Source: Novipirellula aureliae
Lineage (GTDB): Bacteria > Planctomycetota > Planctomycetia > Pirellulales > Pirellulaceae
DNA length: 64,000 nucleotides
Direction: 5' to 3'
Assembly (NCBI RefSeq): GCF_007860185.1
Contig: NZ_SJPY01000004.1
Location: 124,001-188,000 of the forward strand
Shown: positions 17,070 to 26,746 of the stretch, piece by piece
Layout of the letters: each line of letters begins with the position of its first letter
Numbering within the stretch: position 1 is the first letter of the stretch
Program-made: the position numbers and the translations under genes
The notes under the pieces: model-generated
What the model was told of the DNA's origin: nothing
The model's input: only the letters and a program-made list of their open reading frames with translations
Databases searched by the model: none

Positions 17070-17507
17070 CTACCGATTTGATTTGACATCCAAGTCGATT
17101 TCTTGTTCGCCCGGTTTGACTTCGATCGAAAAGGGGGTAGCCGAAGGGTCCATGTATATCGGTGAGACTCGCGGTGCGGGCGGCGGACCACTGCCGCGGT
17201 AATTCTCCGATGCAAGATCCTCGATCGTCACTCGATGCCAGCCAGCCGCGGCTCCCTCTTCCCTTCCGCTGCCCGTATAGACGAGCCGATAGTGTCCTTG
17301 GTCGTCCGTCGTGGCCCGCGACATCTTGGCATCCGTCCCTTTCAGCGAGTCTGGCATGAACGATACGAGAACGCCGTCAAGCGGCTTTCCGTTTTTCGTC
17401 ACCACCCCTGTGACGACACCTTTGGCGGGCTCGCTGCTACAACCGAAAACGGCTATCGAACAGCAGGCGATGACAAGCAACCCGGATATCGATTTTAAGT
17501 GAAACAT
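17070..17507 (-). CDS. Lipoprotein with carboxypeptidase-regulatory-like fold
   Basis: The 145-residue protein has a lipobox (AVFGC, Cys at residue 23) after a short signal peptide. A single beta-sandwich follows, beginning VTGVVTKNGKPLDGVLVSF and going on to TTDDQGHYRLVYTG, the pattern of a carboxypeptidase-regulatory-like or transthyretin-like domain. Small lipoproteins of this type regularly accompany DUF1559 genes in planctomycetes, and here the DUF1559 gene ends 33 bases upstream on the same strand. The pair is likely one operon. The function is unknown. Confidence 0.85.
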   Translation of the reverse strand: MFHLKSISGLLVIACCSIAVFGCSSEPAKGVVTGVVTKNGKPLDGVLVSFMPDSLKGTDAKMSRATTDDQGHYRLVYTGSGREEGAAAGWHRVTIEDLASENYRGSGPPPAPRVSPIYMDPSATPFSIEVKPGEQEIDLDVKSNR

Positions 17508-17540
17508 TGTTGTAACCTATCAGTGAAAACAAGAATCGAG

Positions 17541-18593
17541 TTACTCTTCGTATTGGATGACTTCGTTCCCGTGCTTGGTACTCAGGGCGCGGAACAAAAC
17601 CATGTTGACACTCTCGGTAAGGAATCGGACACTGCCATCGGAAAACGCAAAGTTGGCACCGCCCGAGTGCCCGCTTCCATAAGCCGACATACGGAAATTC
17701 ACCGACGAATAATTTTGACCATCACTTTCGGATGTCATGTAGTTAATGGGAACACGCGTGCTTCCAAACAAATGAGTCGTTCCGTTACCACCGCCGGTCC
17801 ATCCCCATGCCGACCATTTATGGATTGGGTAGCGGCTGAACTTAGTAGGGCTGTCGTACAGTTGGTTATCGAAAATTGGGTCGTAGTGGAACCGTTCACC
17901 AAACAGTAGCGTTTGGCTCGTACCATCGATGATGGAAGCAAATTTTGAAGGCGGTTCACCATCGCGGAGAAATCGCTGGAACGTTTCCGGCTGAGAGTCT
18001 TCACCGGTCATGGAAAAGACGCCATCGGACTGCATGTCAGCGTCTCGAAAGTAGGTGGAATGCGTGCCTCCGTTTGCGATGTAGCTGGTCTGGCCGAAAA
18101 AACCGGTTGAGTATCCCATCACCGAATAATCGAGTTCGATTGGCCTACCGTTCTCGGTAATGTCCGACGGGCACAAAAACGTGCTTACCATTTGCGCCGA
18201 AGCTGCATCCGTCGATTTCGAGCGAATATCGGCAGGATCACGAGTGTTTTGGACCGCCGCTTCAAAGGTTTCGGACCAATCCCACATTTCATGAATACTT
18301 TGCGCTTCGATGAACGGCAAGATGTAGGCGAAAACGCTGTTTCCATACCAATTGATGGGTGCACCTGTTTTTGTGTTCTTGTGGACAAATGTCGTCAAGC
18401 CTGGCGGAAGATGCTTGTAGGTGCTTTCAAAATTGTGGGTTGCCAAGGCAATCTGCTTCATGTTGTTTTGGCATTGCATCCGCCGGGCGGCTTCACGAGC
18501 TGATTGAACGGCTGGCAATAATAGGCCGACTAACACGCCGATGATCGCGATGACCACCAGCAATTCGACCAACGTAAACGCTTTGCGCTTCAT
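17541..18593 (-). CDS. DUF1559 protein with prepilin-type N-terminus
   Basis: The start is ATG 18593, with GGAG eight bases upstream. An in-frame start 14 codons earlier is less likely because it would hide the prepilin leader. The N-terminus MKRKAFTLVELLVVIAIIGV is a type IV prepilin-like cleavage and methylation signal (cut before Phe6), continuing LLLPAVQSAREAARRMQC. The C-terminal part has the DUF1559 hallmarks, including HSGGANFAFSDGSVRFLTE. Planctomycetes carry many paralogues, thought to be exported pseudopilin-like surface proteins. Length (350 residues) is usual. Confidence 0.95.
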   Translation of the reverse strand: MKRKAFTLVELLVVIAIIGVLVGLLLPAVQSAREAARRMQCQNNMKQIALATHNFESTYKHLPPGLTTFVHKNTKTGAPINWYGNSVFAYILPFIEAQSIHEMWDWSETFEAAVQNTRDPADIRSKSTDAASAQMVSTFLCPSDITENGRPIELDYSVMGYSTGFFGQTSYIANGGTHSTYFRDADMQSDGVFSMTGEDSQPETFQRFLRDGEPPSKFASIIDGTSQTLLFGERFHYDPIFDNQLYDSPTKFSRYPIHKWSAWGWTGGGNGTTHLFGSTRVPINYMTSESDGQNYSSVNFRMSAYGSGHSGGANFAFSDGSVRFLTESVNMVLFRALSTKHGNEVIQYEE

Positions 18594-19261
18594 TTTTTTA
18601 TCTCCACTAAATATCAATTGAGTTTTTATCGACACTTTTGCGAACGTCCTGTTTCAATACGGTGCGTTGAGGTGTTGATTTGCAAATCATGTCTGATGGT
18701 TACTTTTGGTGATTTATAGGCGAGAACGCTGCACAAACAAGGCTTAACCAGGCAACTACATTCAAACTTCATCGTTTGAAAGAAGTCTTCAAGTTTTGCT
18801 CTTCGAGCCTTCCGTTCTGCCTACTTCATTCATGCCTATGCTTAAACAATGACGATGAAAGTCGGGGTGACATTACAAAGTTGTAACGTGGCATCCCTGA
18901 CCCATCAGCGACTGAACTTGAGGCCGAAGATCATTCAGAAACTTGGTTGATGATGGCACGCTAGCGAAAACGAGCAAGCTGATTTCACGAAACCTTAACA
19001 AGCTTCTTTAAACGTTTATTTTCGACGATTGCAGTATGGTGATATTCGCAATTCTTGTGTCCGGAATCAATGAGTACGGAACCGCCAAGCCGCTTCCGGT
19101 CGTGTACCAAGAAGGCTCGAAATCTGAGTCGATAAAGAGGTTACAAGCCCGCAGCGATATCACCGGAACGGTCGCCAAGACGGCTGTCGAAAACACTCAC
19201 AAACGGGCTGTGCCCGAAAAGGCGGACTTCCGTTGAGTTGATCGATTCACTTCGTTCAAAC
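18594..19261. other. Intergenic region upstream of the DUF1559 operon
   Basis: No gene is supported in these 668 bases. A short perfect inverted repeat, TTACAA-AG-TTGTAA (18873-18886), lies about 280 bases upstream of the DUF1559 start and could be a protein-binding site. A plus-strand frame at 19036-19236 was judged spurious. Confidence 0.4.
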
Positions 19262-20005
19262 CTAGCTGTTTGCAGTGACTAGATTCTGAGTCGATTTTGT
19301 GCTAACGCCTAAGTTGTGGAGAGAAAGAAGGTGTGCGTACAGTAGTTCGAGCATGCCGTTGCGAGACAACTTTTCGAGTTTGTCACCCGGAAGTGTCTTC
19401 AGTTTCTCGCGATCCACAATAAAGAAACCGGTCAGACGAGTTTCTGTGCCTTCGGGTGAGGTTAATTTCGCCTGCTTCGCATCCAAAAGGTCGAGTTCTC
19501 GCAATTGACTGCAAAAGAGTTCTGTCATTTGCGAACTGCGTTGAAAGTCTTGATTGAACTGAACCAATTGATTCAGAAACTCGGTGCGCTCGCCGTTCTC
19601 GTCAAACAGATTCTCTCCGGATCCATCCCGATTGCAGCCACCCCAACTCTCATCAATACAGAGCGTGAAATTGTTCGCAGTACCCGCATTCGCGAATACG
19701 AATGGGTAACGTCGTAAGAACGCTGGAATGTATCTGGCGGTCCATTCACCATCGTTGGACAGATGCAAGTCTTCACCTTCTCGAACGCTGAGAATCGCCA
19801 TCGGGGCGACATCATTTCCATTGCCTGTCGGAGCGAACACGACAGCGTACTCACGTGCGGCCTGCGGGATTTCAGCGGCAACGATTGGCACGGTGCGTAC
19901 GCCCCGAGCGAACTCGTATCCAAAACTGGTATCCACGCCTAGCGATCCGTGCCGCTCCTTCGATACCGGTACGACTTGGTCATAGATCATCTGTTGCTTC
20001 GTCAT
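19262..20005 (-). CDS. SapC-family protein
   Basis: The 247-residue protein follows the SapC pattern: HGSLGV near the N-terminus, VPIVAAEIPQAAREYAVVF, MAILSVREGEDLHL, YIPAFLRRYPFVFAN and TLCIDE. SapC was named from S-layer loci of Campylobacter. In many marine bacteria it sits near polysaccharide uptake or halogenase genes, and its reaction is not known. No signal peptide is present, so it should be cytoplasmic. It lies 72 bases after a PEP-CTERM gene on the same strand and may share its transcript. Confidence 0.9.
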   Translation of the reverse strand: MTKQQMIYDQVVPVSKERHGSLGVDTSFGYEFARGVRTVPIVAAEIPQAAREYAVVFAPTGNGNDVAPMAILSVREGEDLHLSNDGEWTARYIPAFLRRYPFVFANAGTANNFTLCIDESWGGCNRDGSGENLFDENGERTEFLNQLVQFNQDFQRSSQMTELFCSQLRELDLLDAKQAKLTSPEGTETRLTGFFIVDREKLKTLPGDKLEKLSRNGMLELLYAHLLSLHNLGVSTKSTQNLVTANS

Positions 20006-20077
20006 ATCTAATCTTCGTATTGATTGGAGGAACTAGTTGAAAGAACGCGAATTTGAATTGGTGTTCCTTGAATCGAT

Positions 20078-20797
20078 TCAACGCCTTTTCCGTCGTTTAG
20101 CGGCGACGCCCCACACAAAGAGGCTCAGCAAACCACTGAGGGCAGTTGGTTCGGGGACGACATGTGCGGTTCCGTAAAAGTCCAGATTCAAGTCGACGCC
20201 TTCGGGACCGGTAACTGCGAGTTCCACCGAGCGGATGGAACGGAAGTCGAAGCCGCTTGTCTGTGTGAAATCGGCGAATTCGAACAGCTCGGTTCCAGAC
20301 GACAAATTCGATCGTGTCAGTGTTGCTGTTCGGCTAGATGTATCGACTAGGCGAAAGGTCAACTCGGCGGTTTGATCGACACTGATCAAGCTAGCCGCCA
20401 ACAAGTTGTCGACACCACCATTGGTCAAGTCTGTATTGAGAGATGACGTTCCGATGCCATCCCACAGCACACGGCTGGTGCTTTTCACGCCGGCACCATT
20501 ATTGACGTTGAGAACACCACCCAAGATAGGCAGGACGTTCACACTCGCTTGCAATCCTGGGTTCTGAGTAACCTCAAAAAACATCTCGCGTTCCAAGCCA
20601 AGAATACTCGGATCGGTACGCGCCGAATAGGTCGTTCGGGTCGGCGAGGCCGTCAAATAATCGAGACTGTTGATTTGGGGAGTCGGATCATCGAAGCTAT
20701 CGATGACGGTACCGACGACAATCGGCGCAGCCGTCGCGGATTGGGGGTAAATCGCGGCGAACGTTGGATACAGAGCGAGCAATACAAGGAGACGCAT
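20078..20797 (-). CDS. PEP-CTERM surface protein
   Basis: The 239-residue product has a signal peptide (MRLLVLLALYPTFAA, cut near ATA). It has a beta-rich body with no recognised domain and a canonical sorting tail: VPEPTALSG, a hydrophobic stretch and KRRKRR at the very end. It should be exported, cleaved by an exosortase and retained at or released from the surface. The body starts IVVGTVIDSFDDP, a choice-of-anchor-like beginning. Confidence 0.85.
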   Translation of the reverse strand: MRLLVLLALYPTFAAIYPQSATAAPIVVGTVIDSFDDPTPQINSLDYLTASPTRTTYSARTDPSILGLEREMFFEVTQNPGLQASVNVLPILGGVLNVNNGAGVKSTSRVLWDGIGTSSLNTDLTNGGVDNLLAASLISVDQTAELTFRLVDTSSRTATLTRSNLSSGTELFEFADFTQTSGFDFRSIRSVELAVTGPEGVDLNLDFYGTAHVVPEPTALSGLLSLFVWGVAAKRRKRR

Positions 20798-20881
20798 TAT
20801 AGTTTATTACAGGAAGTTATAAAAAGATTGAAAGGGACGATTTCACCATGGCTCGAACAATGCAACGACGCTCCGGGCGAA

Positions 20882-20917
20882 CCGGCGTCCTGGCATCGCA
20901 GCCAGGACACGAGCCGG
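20882..20917 (-). other. Stem-loop between two PEP-CTERM genes
   Basis: GTCCTGGC, a 6-base loop (ATCGCA) and GCCAGGAC form a perfect 8-base stem, extended outward by CCGGC/GCCGG across a small internal loop. It lies about 180 bases after the stop of the gene at 21094 and 85 bases before the next start. There is no U-run on the minus strand, so it is not a standard terminator. It could be an RNA-stabilising or regulatory hairpin. Confidence 0.5.
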
Positions 20918-21093
20918 GGGGGGCGTCCGGTGCGGAGGATAACCGCTCGAACTCTCCAGTCGTGTATCGAGGTCTAACTGTCTAAGGACTGAAGCTTTCG
21001 AAACGTTGTAAACGAATACACTTGTTTCTTGGCAATAACGTGCGTTAGGACAGTCAACACTTCGAGCGAATTTCCATGAAAGCATTCTTGGGC

Positions 21094-21762
21094 CTAGGTA
21101 CACGCCGCGTTGACTCGGCCAGTCTTTCTGCGTCGTAAAACCAGCGAAGACAATACCAGCATGGGAAACAGGCAACAAACCGATGGTTCCGGGACAGCAC
21201 TCGAAACCACTGTGATGGTTCCGGTGAAGTCGCCCGCCGCGAGTTGGCTTCCCCCACCAAAGTATCCAAAGATTGGGTTTTGACCCGTTAAACTATCGGT
21301 GTTGAGCGTGAGATCAATCGATTGGCCCGCCGTCAAACCAGAAGTGTCAACGGTGAACCGGAACAGCTCGCTTCCGTCCAGTGTGACGAAGTTCTCGTTG
21401 GTGGCAAAGAGTGTCCAATCGGCACCTACCAAGCCTGCCGTAGGTCCAGCCCCCAAACCTGCACCATCACCCAAGAATGGATCGAAAGCAGGACTCTGAC
21501 CGAAAACGCCCAACGTGTTATTCACGTTGGTGATGAAAGCCGGGACATTTCCAGCAAACGCTTCCATGGGATCATTGCCAACCGCAATGAATGTTGCAAA
21601 AGACGTGACCTGATCGCCACCATCGGCGAACACGATGACATCAGCACTCGTCGTCCCTTCCGTAATCTGAATGTCGGAAAGGGTAAGTACAGCTTCGGCA
21701 TTGGCGTCTTTGATGACAAACAACGCTACAATCATCGAGCAAGTTAGGATAAGAAACTTCAT
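21094..21762 (-). CDS. PEP-CTERM protein with ITEGTTS module (copy A)
   Basis: The start is ATG 21762, with GGAG six bases upstream; the TTG four codons earlier overlaps that site. A signal peptide (MKFLILTCSMIVALF, cut after ANA) is followed by one domain of about 170 residues. Landmarks are DIQITEGTTSADVIVFADGG, DQVTSFATFIAVG, SPAFDPFLGDG, GLVGADWTLFATNE, LDGSELFRFTVDTSGL, LTGQNPIFGYFGGGS and GDFTGTI. The sorting tail is VPEPS, a hydrophobic helix and LRRRKTGR. It is a clear paralogue of the gene at 26819 and of an internal domain of the giant protein just upstream. The domain is not one I can name. It lies 78 bases after the giant gene's stop and is probably co-transcribed with it. Confidence 0.9.
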   Translation of the reverse strand: MKFLILTCSMIVALFVIKDANAEAVLTLSDIQITEGTTSADVIVFADGGDQVTSFATFIAVGNDPMEAFAGNVPAFITNVNNTLGVFGQSPAFDPFLGDGAGLGAGPTAGLVGADWTLFATNENFVTLDGSELFRFTVDTSGLTAGQSIDLTLNTDSLTGQNPIFGYFGGGSQLAAGDFTGTITVVSSAVPEPSVCCLFPMLVLSSLVLRRRKTGRVNAACT

Positions 21763-21839
21763 ACGATTCTCCAAGGTTTTTGTTAATCAATTAAACATGA
21801 TTTAGGCGATGCACAAACACAGTGCTGCTTGTGACTGGT

Positions 21840-24800
21840 TTATCTGACATAGGTCATAGCTTCAAGCGAAAGATTCTCGATTCGACCGAACTTATCCCTT
21901 TCTTCATCGAGACCAAACAAAACATCTGCTAAAGATTCATTTACAAGATGATCGACAGCTTGGGGAGAAATCATCTTCAACGCACTGATAAAGTTTGTTG
22001 GATTTGCACGAGCGATATCGGAGTCGAGGGAATTCACAAAACGGTCCTTGTTGATGTCATAAACATCATCGACCAGAGCAGCGTTTAGGAAGTTCCTTGG
22101 ATTGGCGCGAATCGTATCCGCGTCCAACGCATTGACGAATGCACTGCCGGTGTCATTCAAAGAATCACCGACCGCGTTACCCCAATAGTGGGTGTCCGCC
22201 GCAGCGAGTCCAGTGTTGGCATTGTTGAGCACCGTGACTTGAAGCCATTCTTTTTCAATCGCGTTGTCGGCCCACTTAATGACAACTCGATCGGAACCAC
22301 CCTCACCGCCACCCACAATGTGAGTCACACTGGTGGGCGCCGTTGCTAGGGCCCACGTTGATGGGGTGTTGCTATTTCCGACTCGGAACTCAAAGTCGTT
22401 CACGGTCAAGGTGCCAGCCGGATTGTCGATATCCACCATGATGCCGTTAATGCCGCGGTTATATGCGGTATAGTTGTCACGCGTTGCGGTTTGCCCCTGT
22501 AGGAGAGCCGATTTTCCGGTGTCGATCGCAGCATCGTCATTTGGGCCATCGTTGTTGGCTCCGTTGCCGTCGAAGAACGACTTGTCGTAGAAAATGTGGC
22601 GACTGACGATTGCGGAAGAAGGAGCTACGACACTTATGTTTACATCAAAGTCGCCCGTTGCGGAGGTTGACCCGCCTCCAAAAAGACCAAACGTTGGCGG
22701 CTGGCCTGTGATCATTTCCGTATCGAGTGATGCCGAAATGGATTGCCCGGCATTCAAGCCGGATGTGTCAACCGTAAAGCGAAAAAGCTCGCTTCCATCG
22801 AGCGTTACATAGTTCGTCGCGGTCTCGAAAAGTGACCAACTAGGATCCACGGCGGTAGATGATGGCGTGGTTAGCGGATCGCCAAAAAAGATATATGGAT
22901 CAAAGGCTGATGATAAGCCAAAGACTCCACTTGAACTGTCAATTCCCGTCACCATCCAAGAGTCAGTACCACCAAACACTGGGCCGCCGTCCCCGGCCTG
23001 TACGAAGGTAACGAATGACGTAACTTGTTGGCCACCATCTGCATAAACTACGACATCGACCGACGTGGTGCCCTCCGTGATCACCACATCAGGTATGGAC
23101 AGAATCGCTTCGGAATCATTGTCAAGGATATTGGCGTAAACGTTAGCGAGTTGCACGTCTTGATAAAAAGGATCCGCAGTGGTTATTGAGAATGCGATCT
23201 GTCCGCTATGAAAACCCTCACTCAAAGAATCATCATATGCAAGTACGGTGACTTCGGTTGGAGTCAATGCATTTAGACCGTCGAATACGCGTTCAACTGC
23301 CACACCGACGCCATTTCCGAGATCCAATTGACTATTGGGAGTGATGGTGACAGTCACGACCGAACTAGGGATTGTATCCAACCCAACAGTGAAATGATCA
23401 ACCGTCCCACCTTCGGTGACATCGGTACTCCCTCCAGATTGAACGATCGAAATCCCCGCAATGTCGTTATCCGTTATGTTGACGATAATGTCATCGACGA
23501 CCAAGTTGTTAAAGCCAATGTCATTGCTGGTCGTTGAAACCGTAACGATGCCTCCATGAGTTGATTCTGCGACACCGTCATCGTTGGCGTTCACCGCGAT
23601 GCTGATTCCGGTCAGTGCGTTGATACTGCTAAATGTTTGTTGGACGGAGACACCGGGACCACTGCCTAGGTCAAGTTGACTATCCGGTGTAAGCGTCACG
23701 ACCACGTCGTCGCTAGGTTCGGTGTCAAAGGCGATCGTAAAATTGTCACCCATGCCACCTTCGCTCACATCGGTGCTGCCGCCCGATTCGGTCACGATCA
23801 AGTTGGCGACAACCACTGCGGGGGCGTTTCCTGGTGATCCAACGTCTGAGCTTGAAAACGGAAAACCGTTGGCTTGGACAGCATCGTCGCTACCAAACAC
23901 CGACCGCGCCCAATTTGTCCCAACATTGTTGTCTGCTCGGATGTCGGTTAAGAAGAGACTCGCTCCGTCGGGATCATCACTCGGCCAAGATCCCTCGTCA
24001 TCAAAGTTGACTTCGTCTTCTAAGAATCCGAATTGATTCTTGAGCTGCAACAACTCGTTGATTGGCGACGGATCGTTGTCCAAATCACTCCATTCGACCG
24101 GGATCACGAGGGCCGAAGCGGGGATGTTCCAGGTACTTCGAAAACCGGCCGGCGTGGTGATCGGTGTGTCGACGCCATCGAAGAGAATGGCGGTCTGGCC
24201 GGGCTGCAATAGCGTCGATGATGGGATCACCCCCCAGTCGCCGTCTTCATCCGACAATCTCCATCCGCTGATGTCTTGCGTGGCGGTTCCCGCATTGACA
24301 AGTTCGACCCACTCAGTCGAAAACGCACCCTCGCTGCCGGCCGGGTTGTACATGATCTCACTGATCACGATCGATGGCGGCGGCAGCGGTTCGTCGTCCA
24401 AAACGGTGACGCTGATGTCATCAATGGATAGCGATGCGTAGCTAGGATCGGAAGTGCTGATGGTATGTTCGACCAAGCCTGCATGGATACCTTCGGCAAA
24501 CAAATCGTCGAAGGCCGCGACCGTGATGATCTGCGGCGACATTGCACTGCCACCCGCGAAGGTCAATTGAATCGGCGCTCCCGGACCGCTCCCTAAATCC
24601 AAGTCATCACTCGGATCCATTGTGACGAGGACATCGTCGGTTGGGACCGATGTGAGTGCGATTGAATAGGAGTCCGTCGCTCCAGTTTCGGCAACTTCTA
24701 ACGCATCGCTATTCAAGATTGAAAGACCGATTGGCCTCGGCAGATTGTAGGCATTCGGCGTCGGCGTGGTCGCGACAAAGGATTGGGTTTTCCTAGCTAA

Positions 24801-26630
24801 ACCGCCGTCCGGTATCCGCGAGATCGACTGGGTGTTCTGGGCTCCGTTTTGGTTCTCGTTGATCTGAGGTGAACCGGGTAACAGCAGCGATAACAAACCT
24901 GCATCATCGGCATCGTCCGTGTCATAGACAACGGCATCGACTAGGTTGGCCGTTGTCACGGAAGCACCGATTGGAAACTGCGAGACATTTGCGTCGTAGA
25001 GTGCTACTGCATCCGCACCGTCAGACAATAAGCCGCTTGCGAACGTCAGATGGATGTTTGGCACTCCGGCATCCCCCATAACGAAGAAGCCGTTGGCATC
25101 CGTCGTGTAACCATCTAAATCAAGTGTCGAGTACACCGAGTCGGTCGCGCCATCGATGAGCACGAGAGTTTTGCCCGTCAAAGGCGTGTTGCCGATTCCT
25201 CCATCAAAAAGTTCAATGAACTCGCGGTTGTTGGTCGTTGCGGCATCCACTTCGTTTATCAGAATCGTTGGTGATTCGTTGTCCACAATGATGACATCAA
25301 CATTCTTGTTTGAAAGCGTGTTGTAGTTGGCATCCGAACTGTTGAACGAATGAGTGATACCGCGAGCCAGGTTACCGGTACTGACAAGATCATCGACTGC
25401 TTTGACCATCACCGTTTGTGGAAGGAAAGCGGTTTGTGGTGTGAACACCATTTGTGTTGCCACCCCGGGTCCTTGCCCTAGATCGATCTCGGCGGTTGGC
25501 GTGACGGTCACAGTGACGTCGTCGGCGGGGGTTGTGTTCAGCGCAACCGAGTAGGAGTCAAAGTAGCTGTTTTCTGCAACGATGGTGCTGCCATTGGACT
25601 CACTGATCGTAACACCGACCGGAACGGTTTGGAATTCGTAATCGACGACCACGGGGATGTGATCGCTGGCGTTTCGCAGTGCATCCAAGACGTTCGCTGC
25701 GGCACCGGTCCCGGTCAGTCCACCATTGAGACTATGGGTACCGTTATTACCAAAGGCACGGTAGGTGCCGGGGATGTAGTCGAGCCCACCCGAAACGAAT
25801 AACTCGCCACTGGCAAATTGCAAGTCAAAGCGATCGTCCATGCCCCCGAAACCGCTGCGAGGATCTTGAGTATGAATACTCTTGAAAGCGTTATTGTTAG
25901 TCCAATTGCCGGGCGAATTGATCGGGTCAAGCACCTGCCCCGCACCGCTGGCGGTCAAGTTGGTGTAGGCTCCTTCGAAACTGTTTTTCATATTGAAGTC
26001 GCCGACGATCAAGACGTTCTCGCCTTCTCCAAGCGCATCGGCGTTGGCTCGTAATTGACTTGCTTCTAACGCTCGCGTGCTTGAGTCACCGCCGCCGGAG
26101 TCGGCTTTCAAGTGGGTTGAATAGATATAGAAGTCAGCATCGTTGGCGGTCGCATCGAGCGGTTGGAAGTGTCCACGAAGCGGTGGCCGAGTGAACGAAC
26201 CCGAGACGTTTTGTGTGCCCAGTAATTGCAAGGTGGCCGTGTTGTAAACAAAGCCGTAACTCAGTCCCGAATAGCTGGGGGACAGGACGAAAGAGTAGTT
26301 GTCGGTATAGAGCGAATCAAGAATACTCTCAATCCGGTTGATCGACGTGTTATTGGTTTCCTGCAGAACCAACAAGTCGACGGGCTGTGTGATGCTGGCT
26401 TTGGTTTCGTTGCCAATCGCCTCCAAAATGGTACGAAAGTAAGCGTCCTCGCTGGCATTGTCAGGACCGTGCAAAACGTTGTAGCTGGCGACTCGCATCG
26501 CGGCGAGTAGTCGGCGGTCTTCGAGTGATTCAAACAGCGCGGCACGTCGGAAATCACGCGAAGATGTTTTCCGATTACGGCGACCTGTCGATCGGTCGGT
26601 GTTGAAGAATCTCTCAAGAATGGCAAACAT
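21840..26630 (-). CDS. Giant secreted multidomain protein A: EEP nuclease, lamin-tail and Calx-beta-like repeats, dockerin
   Basis: The product has 1596 residues. The N-terminus has no classical signal peptide but carries LFESLEDRRLLA (residues 32-43), the LEPR-XLL-like export motif of giant planctomycete proteins. Residues 45-332 are an EEP domain with intact active-site motifs (ASYNVLH, LQETN, STHLK, IVGDFNM, SDHIPVV). Then come Calx-beta-like repeats of about 110 residues (338-450, about 630-740, 920-1145), two lamin-tail domains (about 455-620 and 745-910, the second with VISEIMYNPAG) and one ITEGTTS module (about 1150-1310). The last 220 residues are an anchor-like domain and two dockerin-type repeats (DINKDRFVNSLD). 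An extracellular DNase held on a surface scaffold is the simplest reading. Cohesin partners are not visible here. Confidence 0.9.
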   Translation of the reverse strand: MFAILERFFNTDRSTGRRNRKTSSRDFRRAALFESLEDRRLLAAMRVASYNVLHGPDNASEDAYFRTILEAIGNETKASITQPVDLLVLQETNNTSINRIESILDSLYTDNYSFVLSPSYSGLSYGFVYNTATLQLLGTQNVSGSFTRPPLRGHFQPLDATANDADFYIYSTHLKADSGGGDSSTRALEASQLRANADALGEGENVLIVGDFNMKNSFEGAYTNLTASGAGQVLDPINSPGNWTNNNAFKSIHTQDPRSGFGGMDDRFDLQFASGELFVSGGLDYIPGTYRAFGNNGTHSLNGGLTGTGAAANVLDALRNASDHIPVVVDYEFQTVPVGVTISESNGSTIVAENSYFDSYSVALNTTPADDVTVTVTPTAEIDLGQGPGVATQMVFTPQTAFLPQTVMVKAVDDLVSTGNLARGITHSFNSSDANYNTLSNKNVDVIIVDNESPTILINEVDAATTNNREFIELFDGGIGNTPLTGKTLVLIDGATDSVYSTLDLDGYTTDANGFFVMGDAGVPNIHLTFASGLLSDGADAVALYDANVSQFPIGASVTTANLVDAVVYDTDDADDAGLLSLLLPGSPQINENQNGAQNTQSISRIPDGGLARKTQSFVATTPTPNAYNLPRPIGLSILNSDALEVAETGATDSYSIALTSVPTDDVLVTMDPSDDLDLGSGPGAPIQLTFAGGSAMSPQIITVAAFDDLFAEGIHAGLVEHTISTSDPSYASLSIDDISVTVLDDEPLPPPSIVISEIMYNPAGSEGAFSTEWVELVNAGTATQDISGWRLSDEDGDWGVIPSSTLLQPGQTAILFDGVDTPITTPAGFRSTWNIPASALVIPVEWSDLDNDPSPINELLQLKNQFGFLEDEVNFDDEGSWPSDDPDGASLFLTDIRADNNVGTNWARSVFGSDDAVQANGFPFSSSDVGSPGNAPAVVVANLIVTESGGSTDVSEGGMGDNFTIAFDTEPSDDVVVTLTPDSQLDLGSGPGVSVQQTFSSINALTGISIAVNANDDGVAESTHGGIVTVSTTSNDIGFNNLVVDDIIVNITDNDIAGISIVQSGGSTDVTEGGTVDHFTVGLDTIPSSVVTVTITPNSQLDLGNGVGVAVERVFDGLNALTPTEVTVLAYDDSLSEGFHSGQIAFSITTADPFYQDVQLANVYANILDNDSEAILSIPDVVITEGTTSVDVVVYADGGQQVTSFVTFVQAGDGGPVFGGTDSWMVTGIDSSSGVFGLSSAFDPYIFFGDPLTTPSSTAVDPSWSLFETATNYVTLDGSELFRFTVDTSGLNAGQSISASLDTEMITGQPPTFGLFGGGSTSATGDFDVNISVVAPSSAIVSRHIFYDKSFFDGNGANNDGPNDDAAIDTGKSALLQGQTATRDNYTAYNRGINGIMVDIDNPAGTLTVNDFEFRVGNSNTPSTWALATAPTSVTHIVGGGEGGSDRVVIKWADNAIEKEWLQVTVLNNANTGLAAADTHYWGNAVGDSLNDTGSAFVNALDADTIRANPRNFLNAALVDDVYDINKDRFVNSLDSDIARANPTNFISALKMISPQAVDHLVNESLADVLFGLDEERDKFGRIENLSLEAMTYVR
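22011..22603 (-). repeat. 593-bp repeat, copy in giant protein A
   Basis: This stretch encodes the C-terminal anchor/dockerin module of giant protein A and matches 27751-28343 base for base at an offset of 5740. By eye I count about eleven mismatches in 593 bases and no gap. Similarity falls sharply at the 28343 side and fades more slowly on the other. The two copies are in the same orientation. Confidence 0.9.
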
Positions 26631-26746
26631 GAAGGGCTCTAGGGAAAGTTCTACGTTGGGGGCTAACCGTTCGCCGCACCTCGGTCGTTATGTAGTGAAC
26701 GTGAGATGTGGCGGACGACTAGTACGAACGGTATTTTGAAAACTGG

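Noticed and set aside
19008-19236. Short frames in the gap before the SapC gene
   Set aside because: They have weak starts, no domain and no conserved features; the region is better explained as non-coding.
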